Shown here one piece after another: positions 29,270 through 40,639 of a DNA stretch of 64,000 nt (positions are counted from its first letter, which is position 1; the number at the start of each line of letters is the position of its first letter). Below the pieces are notes generated by a model. The model ran no database searches. It was not told the origin of the DNA and saw only the letters and a program-made list of their open reading frames with translations. The position numbers and the translations under genes are program-made. The DNA comes from G039954875 sp047528275 (GTDB lineage: Bacteria > Bacteroidota > Bacteroidia > Flavobacteriales > Blattabacteriaceae). The DNA is taken from contig CP180023.1 of NCBI GenBank assembly GCA_047528275.1, positions 868,001 to 932,000 of the forward strand, given 5' to 3'.

Positions 29270-30760
29270 CAATCAGGAAGGGCAGGGTCGATCCTAAAGA
29301 ATGGGATCAGTAGAAAATAAAAGAGCAAAGTCAATATGATGATAGCAATTAACTTGAGTCATTTGAGGGATGATGCCTCGTTCGCTAGCAAAGATCACTG
29401 TATTGGTGCCTGATCCCGAATGTAATATGAAAGAGAACAAACAAAAGCAAAGGTATTCGATAGCATCAGTAGTAAGGGGTTGGTTTTAGCTACATGGCTA
29501 TGGTAGTCAAGATAGGAATAAAGATATTGGCCGTACTTGCATTCAAATTGATCTCGGTGAGAAATATAATCATGATGAGTATCATGAAGATCATCAAAAA
29601 GATTGGCAATTTTCCGACATAGATCAGTTCATAATCAATCTATTTAGAAAGTCTAGTAGACTTAAAATTAGCTGCTATCTCATATTTTACCCCCCCAACG
29701 ATCATCACCACTCCCCAAGGTCTCGTAGAGGTGGTCTTCCAATTGATCAGGCATTCGTATTTGGTGTTTCTTCTAACGAAAAACAAAGCCAAGTACGTTG
29801 AGTATAGCTACTGTATTGTTATGGATTATCTTAGTATTTTAAAATATATTTAATCAATAAGGTATAATAAATTTATTGATATTTATGTATCTTCTAAAGA
29901 TCAATCCTAGAATAGTAATCACAAAAATAGTTAAGATTCTTTTTTGCATCTGCTCATTGGGCCCAGTACTTTGTATTCTTCTTTAATGAGTGCATCCTCA
30001 CCTGCAAAACGGTCCTCTATCTTGAAACATTTGATCAAATACTACCAAGTGATTGGTAGTAGGAGATCAGGATGGACAAGACGATCTTGGAGCCAATAAG
30101 GGAAAATTAATCTCTTATCTTTGAGGAACAGCCTGTTTAGGTTTCCTAAAAAGATCATGTTAGGAAGGAGGCCTTAGGATGTTTGAAGAGCCTCCTATGC
30201 TTGAGATATAAGTAATAGACAACATTAGATCGATACCAAACCATGGAGAAGGTTTCGAAGTCAATTCTTCCTTTTTGATGATGGTTAGAGCGATGGGCAA
30301 ACATGAGTAGCTCCAACTTGTGTCCACGTTGGTGATCCACATGGAGAGGAGTTGGCTATGGTAATCATAAAAATCAAGATGATCTTCTGCCTGTTGGTTC
30401 CCTAGTAGGTTGATCGTTCCTATGGCAATGCGTTTGTGGAGATTTTGTTTTTCGATGGACTTGTCGATGATCACCATACTCAAGACCAGCAAGACGAAAT
30501 TGTGATCATAATTTACTGCTGTGTCCGAGGTAGATAATACTCCTAAAAAAGGGGAAAAGTACCAAAAGTACAAAGGTCTTCATATAGATAGAGATGGTCT
30601 CGATGATCCACCAAATAGCCATCAGCAAGGTCATACCTGCAGTATATTGGTTTGGGTACTTATTCCTTTTGGATTGATTATCAGTAGGATAATACTCAAT
30701 ACAAGTATACCTAATATCAAACCAGTATGTAAAGATCTTTTCATAATAAAGAGTATTAAA
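29270..30760 (-). pseudogene. SLC13/DASS-type anion:sodium symporter
   Basis: Start near 30740 with KRSLHTGLILGILVLSIILL, PKGIST, then FSPFLGVLSTSDTAVNYDHN, EKQNLHKRIAIG, LSMWITNVDTSWSYSCLPIA (family: LSMWISNTATTVMMLPIALAI, the sodium/substrate SNT motif altered) and SIGGSS. The 3' half is more damaged and hydrophobic. Size and order match divalent anion:Na+ symporters. Dead. Confidence 0.72.
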
Positions 30761-31089
30761 TTTTTATCACATCTTAAATTTCCTAATTTTAAAGAGAAAA
30801 TCATTGAAATTGCATCGATTGTTTGCGTTTTTGATAGGTATCTTAAAGTAATACTAATCTTTTGAAAGGCTGGCTCATATTTTCCTCACATAAAAATCAA
30901 GCTATGATATAAAATATAGAATTTTGACCATTGTAAAATTGAAAATTTTGATAGGTTTTTTTTAGGTTGTTTCCTTACCGACGTGTCCAAAGCACAAGCC
31001 CCGAGTAGGGTAAATAATTAGTTTGTGTATAATGGAAGGTATGCCATTAATAAACAATGGAGTATATTGGATGTAGTTCAATATTGAGA

Positions 31090-31560
31090 TTTTCAATTCC
31101 CCGTTGTGGGGATATGTGCTTGGTTTTACCCGGTCTGGGGCTCTCGTACAGGTTGAAAGATCTGCCTTTTACTTTGCTACCGGGTATATTTATTTCGATA
31201 CACATTGCTATAAAAAGGGATGAAAGATCGTAGCAGACGAAAACCGGCTTTATCAAAAACTCACCTTGAAAAATAAGTTGAGGCGTTTGAGTTTAGCCTA
31301 TCGATATTGTGTAGAAGAGCGTTAGTTTAAAGATTGTATATTTTAATTCAGGATGCGGTACCGTCTCTCAGTAGAGATCCATTTTTACGCAAGAGATTCC
31401 CCTATAGATCGTGTTACGGCGCTTTGTACGATGAGATTCTGACCACTCAAGCACCTTATTACCAATCCAATCATATCTATGGAGATATTGGATACAAGCT
31501 TAACGAATATTTTAGCTTAGAAATTGGATGAATGGCATAATTCAATTAAGGTAATAAACC
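31090..31560 (+). pseudogene. DUF2490-like outer membrane protein, 3' part
   Basis: LRRLSLAYRYCVEER-like sequence near 31280, RMRYRLSVEIHFYARD at 31350-31400, then after a frame change LYDEIL and NHIYGDIGYKLNEYFSLEIG (31470-31530). The arrangement RxRYRLxxE ... YDE ... NRxYxGxGYKxNxxFSLExGYM is that of DUF2490 beta-barrels. The upstream half is not readable. Confidence 0.5.
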
Positions 31561-31601
31561 CACTTTCCATCAAAAACGATTTTTACCATCAAACACAGTT
31601 T

Positions 31602-32867
31602 TTAGATATCCCTTTGGGTATGTCCAGTGTAGATTTGTCTAGGCCTGCCTATCGGGTCGTGGTTCAGCCGCATTTCTTTCCAATGCGCCATCCATCCTGG
31701 TAGGCGCCCCATGGCAAACATCACAGTAAATATATCTTTTGGTATTCCTATAGCGCGATAGATGATACCTGAATAGAAGTCTACATTAGGATACAATTTT
31801 CGTTCAATGAAATAAGGATCTTCAAGTGCCATTTCTTCCAGTTTTTTAGCCAATTCGAGTAGGGGGTCATCTATACCCAATTGATTTAAGATATCTTCGG
31901 TAGCCTTTTTGATGATTTTGGCTCTAGGATCAAAACTCTTGTACACCCTGTGTCCGAAGCCCATTAAGCGGAAGGGATCGTTCTTGTCTTTCGCTTTATC
32001 TATCCATTTTTTCAAGTTGCCACCATCTTCCAAAATGTTTTCGCACATTTCGATTACGGCTTGGTTGGCCCCTCCATGTAGGCGACCCCAAAGTGCACTG
32101 ACGCCAGCTGAGATCGAGGCAAAAAGCCCTGCTTGGGCAGAACCCACTAAGCGTACCGTAGAGGTAGAGCAATTTTGTTCATGATCTGCATGCAGAATCA
32201 AGAGCTTATCAAGTGCTTGTACCACCACTGGATGGACTTCATAAGGCTCTGTCGGTAGTGAAAATAACATTTTGAGGATGTTGGCCGTGTATGTTAGGCT
32301 ATTATCTGCATAGGCTGGTGGTAGACCAACTTTTTTGTGATACGTCCAAGCAGCTAGTATGGGAAATTGCGCCAGAAGTTTCACCAGGGCCAAGTACATA
32401 TCTTTTTCTGAATAAGCGTCTACCGCATCAGGATGGAAAGCTGTCAAAGCACATGTCAGTGAGGAGAGTACCCCCATTGGATGGGCTGATCTTGGGAAGC
32501 CATCAAGGATATTAAACATCTCCTCATGGACCACATTAAATCTTTTGATATCTTTAGAAAAATGATCTAATTGTGTAGCATCAGGCAACTCTCCATACAG
32601 TAGGAGATGACTCACCTCGAGGAAGGAGCACTTCTCAGTAAGTTGTTCGATAGGATACCCTCTGTAGAAGAGTTTTCCCTGCTCTCCGTCGAGAAAAGTG
32701 ATAGCACTCTGGATCGCTCCAGTGTTTTTAAATCCTGGGTCGAACGTGATGAAGCCCGTATTCTTTCTCAATTGCGATACATCGATGGCTTGATCACCAT
32801 AAGTACCTACGACGATGGGAAACTCGTAGGTCCGTCCATTGAGACGGGTGGTGGCAAAATCGGGCAT
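31602..32867 (-). CDS. gltA: Citrate synthase
   Basis: Condenses oxaloacetate and acetyl-CoA to citrate. 421 residues, type II length. Catalytic residues lie in HADHEQNCSTSTVR, FGHRVYKSFDPRA and NVDFYSG; all look intact. The start ATG at 32867 fits the family (MPDFATTRLNGRTYEF). Surrounded on both sides by dead genes, so it is a retained island; I cannot tell from this window whether the rest of the TCA cycle is kept. Confidence 0.96.
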   Translation of the reverse strand: MPDFATTRLNGRTYEFPIVVGTYGDQAIDVSQLRKNTGFITFDPGFKNTGAIQSAITFLDGEQGKLFYRGYPIEQLTEKCSFLEVSHLLLYGELPDATQLDHFSKDIKRFNVVHEEMFNILDGFPRSAHPMGVLSSLTCALTAFHPDAVDAYSEKDMYLALVKLLAQFPILAAWTYHKKVGLPPAYADNSLTYTANILKMLFSLPTEPYEVHPVVVQALDKLLILHADHEQNCSTSTVRLVGSAQAGLFASISAGVSALWGRLHGGANQAVIEMCENILEDGGNLKKWIDKAKDKNDPFRLMGFGHRVYKSFDPRAKIIKKATEDILNQLGIDDPLLELAKKLEEMALEDPYFIERKLYPNVDFYSGIIYRAIGIPKDIFTVMFAMGRLPGWMAHWKEMRLNHDPIGRPRQIYTGHTQRDI

Positions 32868-33023
32868 AGTCGAATAAATTTTTAGGCTAAAATAGCAAAA
32901 AGAAATAGCATTAGAGAGAACAGGATTTTCCCTATAAATTAAGGAAAGGTTTCAAAATAAATTTTTTGACTTCAAGAAGATATTCTACATTTTCTACATC
33001 ATTAACTAATTAAAAAATCATTC

Positions 33024-34930
33024 TATGAAAAAAACTATTTTCCATTTCCGTTCTGGTATTAGGGCTCCTTATCGGGTGTAATGGATCCTAATACAGACAC
33101 CTAACCTATCCATCAGATCCATTGATATATGTAGAAGCTTACTTTAAAAGTAGTAACCGAAATTAAGGAGAAAATTGATAAGGTTATTAAAGACAATACC
33201 AAGGAAGTAGATTCGGTAAAAGCAAAGGTAGAAAATTGATCAATGGAGATAGTGAGGCCTAAAGGGGATGATCTAGCTGGAAAATCAACACAGACGTTAA
33301 TATACGAGATGCAAAGAAGGTAGAGAGTGTAGAAAATACTAATAAAATTGATGTTACAAAGAAAAACGCCTTTAGGAAAGCGGGCAAGGCTATATATGAT
33401 ATACCGAAACGTGCAAAATAGGCTGTAGGCAAATACTTAAAAGCTGCACAAGCTATCAAAAGACAGGCCCTACAAAAGCACAACTGTGACTGTTTGGATA
33501 ACCGTAATCGATGTAGTAATTATTAAGATTGATGTGCTTAAAGATGCTGATTTTGCATATGATATTGTTGAGGTTCAGAAAAAGGCAAAGAAAGATCTAT
33601 TAAAAGTATTTGCAATACTAACATTGATGGCGGTGTATAAAACAAAAAATTACTAAAATACAAACAGTAGTGAATAATTTAACAGATACTATTACTTTAA
33701 ATGTAAAGAATTTCAGCACCAGAGATTCAGAAGGTAAATATTCCTAAGAACTAGGAGAAGTATACAATCAAGTGATTAATGTTGAAAAAGTAAGACCTAG
33801 GAATGAATTAATTCAAATCAATACCCCATCTCAAAGCTCTGTAATTATTGAGTTAGACATGGTAATGAGGTCTATTTAATGGTCTAAAATAGAATTAGTT
33901 ATAGCGATGTTCTAAGTTTTACTCAGACCCTAACCTTGATCATAAGAAAGCCTTATCATCTTAGATAAGCAAAAACAGCGGGAGTCCATTCTAGTATTTT
34001 TTTTGGATATATTAATTGATACGAGGGGATCGATGTACAATTGGATAAAATGATATCTTTGGTTTATTGTTAGTCGTATAAAAATCAATTTATAAAAATT
34101 ACTTTCCTTTTAATCCACCCATAGGACTACTTTTTTTCTATACTCATCCCAGCTAATCATATACAGGGTATGTAGATGAGCAGAAAACCTTAGATGCGGA
34201 GGAGGACGAGCTGGATCGGATAGAAGATATTAAATCATAATGTAAACAATATACCAGTGACAGACCCTACAAAACAAGCCTCCATAGACTAAGCGAGATC
34301 GGTAGTAGAGGTGGTAAGAGGATCCATATCGCCAACTGCACAAAAAAATGATTGATGTAGGCTAAACAGATCCAACAAAACGACCAAATCCAAGACCGCA
34401 GTAGCAAACGTAAAGCTGAAAGTGAAGAATGTGGAAAAAAAAGGTAATCCACTACTTCAAGACAAAGTACAGTGTTAATCCACGAGAGACTTAGACTTTG
34501 AAGAAAAGACCATCAGATGCAAATACAGCAGCGATCACGGCCAACCGTTCCATAGCAGCTCTGAAGAAGGCAAGAAAAGCATATCGATGATCCCGTTCAA
34601 AAAAGGCTATTACAGATGAAGTAAGGTAGATAAAGAGCTAGATGAAAAAGGCTAAAAGTAATATTTTTTTCGCCCTGTTGGTCGAAAGCGTAGCAATAAA
34701 AAGAAAAGAATTGGATTAAGTAAAAGTAATATTATCAAAACCCTGTGTAGCCTTAAATGCTGTAGAGACTAACATCAATAAGATGGATTATAAGGACGAA
34801 TCAAAAAAGCCCTATTAGGAAAAGATAGCTAACACAAAAGCAACAATAATTCAAGTGAATACGGTGATAGAGAAGGTAGAAATCTCATCAAATACCCTAA
34901 AGATTTGAGGTAACCCTACTACTGGAAACA
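33024..34930 (+). pseudogene. Decayed Lys/Ala-rich coiled-coil lipoprotein(s)
   Basis: Begins MKKTIF, then in the next frame FSISVLVLGLLIGCNGS, a signal peptide with lipobox LIGC; one frameshift separates the two. Downstream, frames give coiled-coil-like sequence: VVTEIKEKIDKVIKDNTKEV, DVTKKNAFRKAGKAIYDIP, KYLKAAQAIKRQA, and from 34500 SIAALKKARKAYR, KKAITDEV, DKELDEKAKSN-like and VESVAIKRKELD-like segments. The second part may be a tandem paralogue. No family recognised. Over twenty stops and shifts. Confidence 0.5.
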
Positions 34931-35129
34931 ATAAAATACTATGGACTTTACTCGGTTTTTTTTCTTTTGAAGGCTGTCGATAGTGGTAGAGTAGCTGTGT
35001 GTATTTTTCAATCGACCTGATCGACTATTTTTTTTTGTATTCTTGGTATTTGTATCCTTTGATGAGTAATGCTCATTTTAGCTAAAATTCTAGAAATATT
35101 GCTTAGTTTTTCTTGAGATATAAAATTCA

Positions 35130-38118
35130 CAATATAAAAAAGTATGTCATTCTTTTTATTTCAGTGTTTGTTTTGTGTACAGCAGCTTTCTCTCCACCTC
35201 GGTACCCCGGCCTGTTGCGTATTAATGATCAAGAGTAAAATGCTTGGGTAGATAGAATTTACAATACCATGAGCCTGGATGAAAAGATCGGGCAATTGTT
35301 TATGGTGACGGTCTATTTGAACAAGCGCGCGTGATACAGAGCTGGGATCGAACACTTGATCCAAGAAGAACACATCGGTGGGTTGATCTTTTCCGAGACG
35401 ATGCCGTCCAACAAGCTACATTAACCAATGCCTATCAAAGCTTATCAAAAGTCCCTTTATGGATCGGTATCGATGCTAAATAAGGTATCAGCATTTGATT
35501 GAAAAACGATTATCGTTTTCATTGGACGATGACCGTCGATGCTGTGGAAGATGATAGCTTGGGATACTAGATGGGGTGAAAGATCGCTCAATATTGTAAG
35601 CATCTGGGTATCCATATTAATTCTGTATCAGATATATACGTCGATAGTGATCCTCAAAATCCCATCATCGGCAATCGTTCTTTTGGTTTTGATGTGGATA
35701 ACGTTTCTCGAAAATCCATCATCTATGCTCGGGGATGAATGATGCGTTTGTGATTGCTACCACCAAACAATTCCTCGGATATGGAGACACCTAAGTCGAT
35801 TCGAATAAGGGATTTCCGGTGGTCTATTATCCTGTTTGTCGTTTGGTAAAGGTGCTGGCATCATGCTTGGGCGCCTTTTGGTACCCGCTATTGGATCCTG
35901 ATCCTAATTTACCTACTTCGATCTCCTCGAAGATTTTCACTGGCCTACTCAAAGACCGGATAAGCTTTACCTCGTCTGCTTTTTACCGATGCACTCGATA
36001 TGAATGCCGTCTCTGATCTGTACCCCAATCAGGAGAGGTCAACTTAAAAACCTTTTAATCCAGCAATGATGTCCTGATTTTTACCTAGTATCTGAAGATA
36101 TACAAGGAAAAGATCTTGGATGCTTTGACCAAAGGGCGCTTGTCGATGAAGCGTCTTGAGATTACTGTCAAGAAGATTTTAGAGGAGAAATATTAAGTAG
36201 ATTTACATCGATACCGACCCATAAAATTGGAGGACTTGGTAGACGACTTGCACGAACCTGAGAGCCAAGTTTTGCATAGAAAGATCGTTGAGAAAGCCCT
36301 CATAGTACTCAAAAACAATCAAGACCTTTTGTTAGTCAAAAAAAATATCTAATGTTAAATTGGTCCATGTGCCTTTAGAAAAAGGAGATAATGAGAGCTA
36401 CTACAGCTACTTGAGTAGCTATGCTAAGGTAGATAAGATTTCGATAGGGACCTTGTCTGATGTGTCCAAACTTGATGATTATGATATAGTATTTATCGGT
36501 ATACACAAGTCCAATCCTAATTCATGGAAGAGTTATAATACCTCAGAGCTGAGCAAGTCATTATTAAATACTATAGCTCAGAAAAACAAGATAGTATTGA
36601 GGATTTTTACCAATCCCTATAGCCTGATCGATCTAAACATCAAAAAGGTATTAGCTGTAGTATTGGTCTATCAAAATAGTAAACAATTTCAAGGTATTGT
36701 GGTATAGCTATTTTTTAAAGCATTTGGTACTTACGGCTATCTTCCGGTGGATATCAATGAGCAACTCAAGGTAGAATAAGGCATCACTTATGATCCTTTA
36801 CAGCGATTTAGGATACAGCATCCCCGAAGCCGAAGAAATAAGAAGTTAAATCTTGAGTCGGATTGGAGACCTAGTACATCGAGTGATAGAGAAGCAAGCC
36901 CACTAGGAGCTCAAGTTTTACTAGTTTGAAATAATGGAGGTGGTTTATGAAAAAAAAATAATTATTTCACTTACGATTGGGTGCAGCCCGTACAATGGTA
37001 ACATGTGTATAATGTAGGTTGGTCATTAAAATTACTACCACCCTTCTTTTGTTGATCCATCTGGTAGAAAATAACCGAGTAGATTTGGATAGCACGATTA
37101 GGAGATTCATCAAATCGGTTCGGAGTACCAATAAATTCGTTCTGACTTTGAGAGAAATTCTTACCCATCAAGCAGGGTTGAAACCCTGGATAGCTTTTTA
37201 TAAAAAGATTCTGGATGCAGATGAGCAGTTTTTACCGATGATTTATTCTGATATGAAAAAGGAAGATTATACTATCCAGGTAGTAGAAGATCTGTACATC
37301 AAAAACATCTATAATAATCTACTCATTCAGTGGATATATAAGACGCTAGTAAGAAAAAAAAAGAAGGTCTATAAGTATAGTGACTCTGGATTTTATATAC
37401 TGAGAGATCATCTTGAAAAAAGTTCAGGTATCTCTTTGGTAGAACTTGTGCAAAATTATTTCTATAAACCGTTGGGGGCTTATGCTACTGACTATCTTCC
37501 TTTGAATCAATTTTCTGTAGTCGATATCGTTTCTACCGAATACGATAAGACTTCCCAAAATAAGTCCTCAGAGAGGATATATACATGATCCTGCTTCTGC
37601 TAGGTTAGGAGGGATGAGTGGTCATGTTGGCTTATTCAGCAATGCCAATGACCTGGAGAAGATCATGTAGATGTACCTCCAAGCCCAGAGAGTAAAAAAA
37701 ATTATATCTCTTATCAATACAAAAAAAACAAAAGAGGTTAGGCTTTGATAAGCCCTAGCGCGAAGGAGACCACTCCTTATAACCTCTACTATGATACCTC
37801 TCCGGTAAGTTATGACATATAGGATTTATCGGGACATGGTCTGGGTAGATCCGGTAGAGTAACTCGTCTATATTTTTTTTATCCAATCATATTCAACCGT
37901 CATCTGAGACGAATCTATTATTGAAATTGTATAACCGATTAAAAATCCAAAATACGATCTATCAATTTATCGTGAAAAATTCAGATACAACACCTTTTTA
38001 TGATCTGGCATAGCTCTTGCCCTATAGAGGAGGAGAGACCTTCGTATATTTCCCTCAAGTGATTGAGGGATAGAAAAATGTATTTCATGTCTAATCCAAG
38101 GGGTAAGAGAAATGCTTT
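35130..38118 (+). pseudogene. Glycoside hydrolase 3 (NagZ-like) / beta-lactamase fusion
   Basis: Bacteroidota have a cell-envelope protein of about 1000 residues joining a GH3 N-acetylglucosaminidase domain to a serine beta-lactamase-like domain; this is a full-length remnant. Blocks in order: EKIGQLF-like sequence near 35285, EHIGGLIFSETMP, LPTSISSKIFTGLLKD (35910-35960), then LVEDLHEPESQVLHRKIVEK, a 115-codon stretch with YDIVFIGIHKSNPNSWKSYN (36480-36530), and a 189-codon stretch (37019-37588) with LTLREILTHQAGLKPWIAFY and KYSDSGFYIL, the YSD/N motif of the beta-lactamase fold; later LGGMSGHVGLFSNANDL. The SxxK motif region (about 37000) is broken. Many stops. It ends just before lon. Confidence 0.85.
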
Positions 38119-38120
38119 GA

Positions 38121-40592
38121 ATGAATGACATTTTGTCACATCTTAATAGGAAGAAATTCAGCATTATGCTATTGAAAAATATACTTATCGAGTCCGAGTT
38201 AGAGTCTGAAGCCGAGTTTATCCCTTTGATCAATCAAGATGAAGAAGATCAATTACTCAAGGATAACGTCCCAGAACAACTATCTATATTACCTGTGCGC
38301 AATATGGTTTTATTTCCTGGAGTAGTCATCCCCATCACAGCCGGTAGGAGCAAATCTGTTCAATTGATACAAGGTGCATACGCTTCTGATAAGATCATAG
38401 GGGTACTTACTCAAAAAGAATTCAACACAGAAAATCCTACTGAAAAAGACCTTTACACTATAGGCACAGTAGCCAAAATCATAAAATTACTCAAGATGCC
38501 TGACGGCAGTACCACGGTGATTTTGCAAGGCAAACGTAGGTTTAAAGTCAAACGTTTTCTACAACGGATCCCTTATTTCAAGGCTGAGGTTGTAGCTCTG
38601 CAAGAGGACAAGCCTTCTTCTAATGATAAGGAATATCTTGCTTTGATCGACTCGATTAAGGACCTCTCCATCAAGGTTATCCAAGAAAGTCCCAATCTCC
38701 CATCCGAAGCGGGATTTGCTATTCGAAATATAGAGAGTCCCTCTTTTCTGACCAATTTTGTGGCAGCCAACATAAATGCCTCCGTCAAGGAGAAACAAGG
38801 CTTGCTTGAGTATGATAAGCTCAAAAGACGAGCGATGAATACTTTCCGTCTCTTGAGTATAGAGCATCAGCAGATCCGTCTCAAAAATGACATCCAATCA
38901 CGTGTGCGTAGCGACATGGACCAGCAGCAGCGCGAGTACTTCTTGCATCAACAGATCAAAGCCATACAAGAGGAGCTTGGCGACATATCTTATGAGAAAG
39001 AGATAGACGAGATGTGGGTCAAAGCTGCTAAGAAAAAGTGGCCAAAAGAAGCTAAAAATCAATTTGAAAGAGAATTACTCAAAATGCAACGCGCTAATCC
39101 GCAAGTACCTGAATATACTCTATTGCGCAATTATCTGGAGACTATGCTCGATTTACCTTGGCAAGAGTATTCCAAGGATAATTTTAATCTCGGGCGTACT
39201 CAAAAAATCCTCGATAGAGACCATTATGGCCTTGAGAAAATCAAAGAGCGCATCATAGAACATCTCGCCGTCTTAAAACTTAGAGGAGATATGCGTTCAC
39301 CTATCCTCTGTTTACAAGGCCCTCCAGGTATTGGGAAGACTTCCTTAGGTAAATCTATAGCAGCAGCGCTCAGCAGGAAATACTTACGAATCTCTTTAGG
39401 TGGTTTGCACGATGAGGCCGAAATACGGGGTCACCGAAAGACCTACATTGGAGCTATGTTAGGCAGGCTCTTGCAATCGATTAGAAAAGTAGGCACTTCC
39501 AACCCAGTTTTTGTACTCGATGAGATTGACAAGATGGGGGTAGGTATCCATGGAGATCCTTCTTCGGCCATGTTGGAAGTTTTAGATCCGGAGCAAAACA
39601 ATGCCTTTTATGATAACTTTCTCGAGTTAGGTTATGACCTTTCCAAAGTGATGTTTATCGCTACGGCTAACAATCTTTCAACCATACAACCAGCTTTACT
39701 CGATCGGATGGAGATAATCGAAATGAGTGGCTATACTATCGAAGAGAAAGTCCAGATTACTAGGCAGCATCTGTTGCCTAAACAATTGAAAGAACATGGC
39801 TTGAAGAAGGGAGATTTGATCCTTGGTCTCAAACAGATTGAGAAAGTCATCGAGGGCTATACACGTGAGTCCGGTGTGAGGCGTCTCGAGAAACGTATCG
39901 CCAAACTCGTGCGTTATGTAGCCAAAAATATAGCTATGAATAAGGCTTATACTAAGCGGATAACGGTTGAGAAAATTGAGGAGATCCTTGGTTCGCCAAG
40001 TGATCCAGACCGCTATGAAGGTAATGAGGTGCCCGGTGTGGTCACCGGTTTGGCTTGGACTAGTATAGGGGGAGATATCCTCTACATCGAGTCGAGTCTA
40101 TCCAAAGGTAAAGGTGTGTTGAGTATCACGGGTAATTTGGGTGAAGTGATGAAAGAATCGGCTACCATAGCGTTGCAATACGTCAAGGCTCATCATCAAG
40201 AATTTGGTATCGATCTAAAAGCATTTCAGACGCAGAATGTACACATCCATGTACCTGAGGGAGCAGTACCTAAAGATGGGCCTTCAGCAGGGATTGCTAT
40301 GCTCACCTCCTTGGTCTCGAGTTTTACACAGCAGAGACTCAAGCCTTATTTTGCAATGACTGGAGAGATCACCCTCAGGGGGAAAGTGCTTCCCGTTGGT
40401 GGGATCAAAGAGAAAATATTGGCTGCCAAACGGGCCGGAATCCAAGAGATCATCCTTTCGAAGGAAAACAAAAAAGATGTTAGGGAGATTAAACAAGATG
40501 ATCTCAAAGGACTCAACTTTCATTATGTTAAGACCATGGATGAAGTGATCCGGTTGGCATTGCTAGAAGGCGTATCAAAAAATGATCTATAA
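38121..40592 (+). CDS. lon: ATP-dependent protease La
   Basis: Cytosolic AAA+ serine protease that removes misfolded proteins. 823 residues, normal for Bacteroidota. N-terminal substrate domain from about residue 50 (LPVRNMVLFPGVVIPI), Walker A GPPGIGKTSLGKS (about 403), Walker B VFVLDEIDKMG, and the Ser/Lys dyad in PKDGPSAGIAM (about 725) and GGIKEKILAAKRAG. All key residues are intact. Either the ATG at 38121 or the one at residue 16 (MLLKNIL) could be used; the first is kept because the N-terminus is poorly conserved. Retained next to heavy decay. Confidence 0.96.
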   Translation: MNDILSHLNRKKFSIMLLKNILIESELESEAEFIPLINQDEEDQLLKDNVPEQLSILPVRNMVLFPGVVIPITAGRSKSVQLIQGAYASDKIIGVLTQKEFNTENPTEKDLYTIGTVAKIIKLLKMPDGSTTVILQGKRRFKVKRFLQRIPYFKAEVVALQEDKPSSNDKEYLALIDSIKDLSIKVIQESPNLPSEAGFAIRNIESPSFLTNFVAANINASVKEKQGLLEYDKLKRRAMNTFRLLSIEHQQIRLKNDIQSRVRSDMDQQQREYFLHQQIKAIQEELGDISYEKEIDEMWVKAAKKKWPKEAKNQFERELLKMQRANPQVPEYTLLRNYLETMLDLPWQEYSKDNFNLGRTQKILDRDHYGLEKIKERIIEHLAVLKLRGDMRSPILCLQGPPGIGKTSLGKSIAAALSRKYLRISLGGLHDEAEIRGHRKTYIGAMLGRLLQSIRKVGTSNPVFVLDEIDKMGVGIHGDPSSAMLEVLDPEQNNAFYDNFLELGYDLSKVMFIATANNLSTIQPALLDRMEIIEMSGYTIEEKVQITRQHLLPKQLKEHGLKKGDLILGLKQIEKVIEGYTRESGVRRLEKRIAKLVRYVAKNIAMNKAYTKRITVEKIEEILGSPSDPDRYEGNEVPGVVTGLAWTSIGGDILYIESSLSKGKGVLSITGNLGEVMKESATIALQYVKAHHQEFGIDLKAFQTQNVHIHVPEGAVPKDGPSAGIAMLTSLVSSFTQQRLKPYFAMTGEITLRGKVLPVGGIKEKILAAKRAGIQEIILSKENKKDVREIKQDDLKGLNFHYVKTMDEVIRLALLEGVSKNDL

Positions 40593-40596
40593 TCGA

Positions 40597-40604
40597 TATC
40601 TTTG
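40597..40604 (+). promoter_or_regulatory. Candidate -7 element of kdnB-lysA
   Basis: TATCTTTG matches TAnnTTTG, placed 4 bases after the lon stop and 35 bases before kdnB. No TTG at 20 bases upstream. A hairpin lies in the resulting leader. Confidence 0.45.
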
Positions 40605-40615
40605 GCTTGTTTCGG

Positions 40616-40631
40616 ATTCCATTACTGGAAT
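40616..40631 (+). promoter_or_regulatory. 5'-leader hairpin of kdnB
   Basis: ATTCCA / TGGAAT, a perfect 6-bp stem with the tetraloop TTAC, 8 bases before the start codon. Same position as the hairpin before aspS. Confidence 0.45.
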
Positions 40632-40639
40632 GTAAATAA

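Noticed and set aside
33259..33483. Hydrophobic 74-codon minus-strand frame resembling membrane helices
   Set aside because: It is the complement of the Lys/Ala-rich lipoprotein remnant; AAA/GCN codons reverse into Phe/Leu/Cys-rich sequence.
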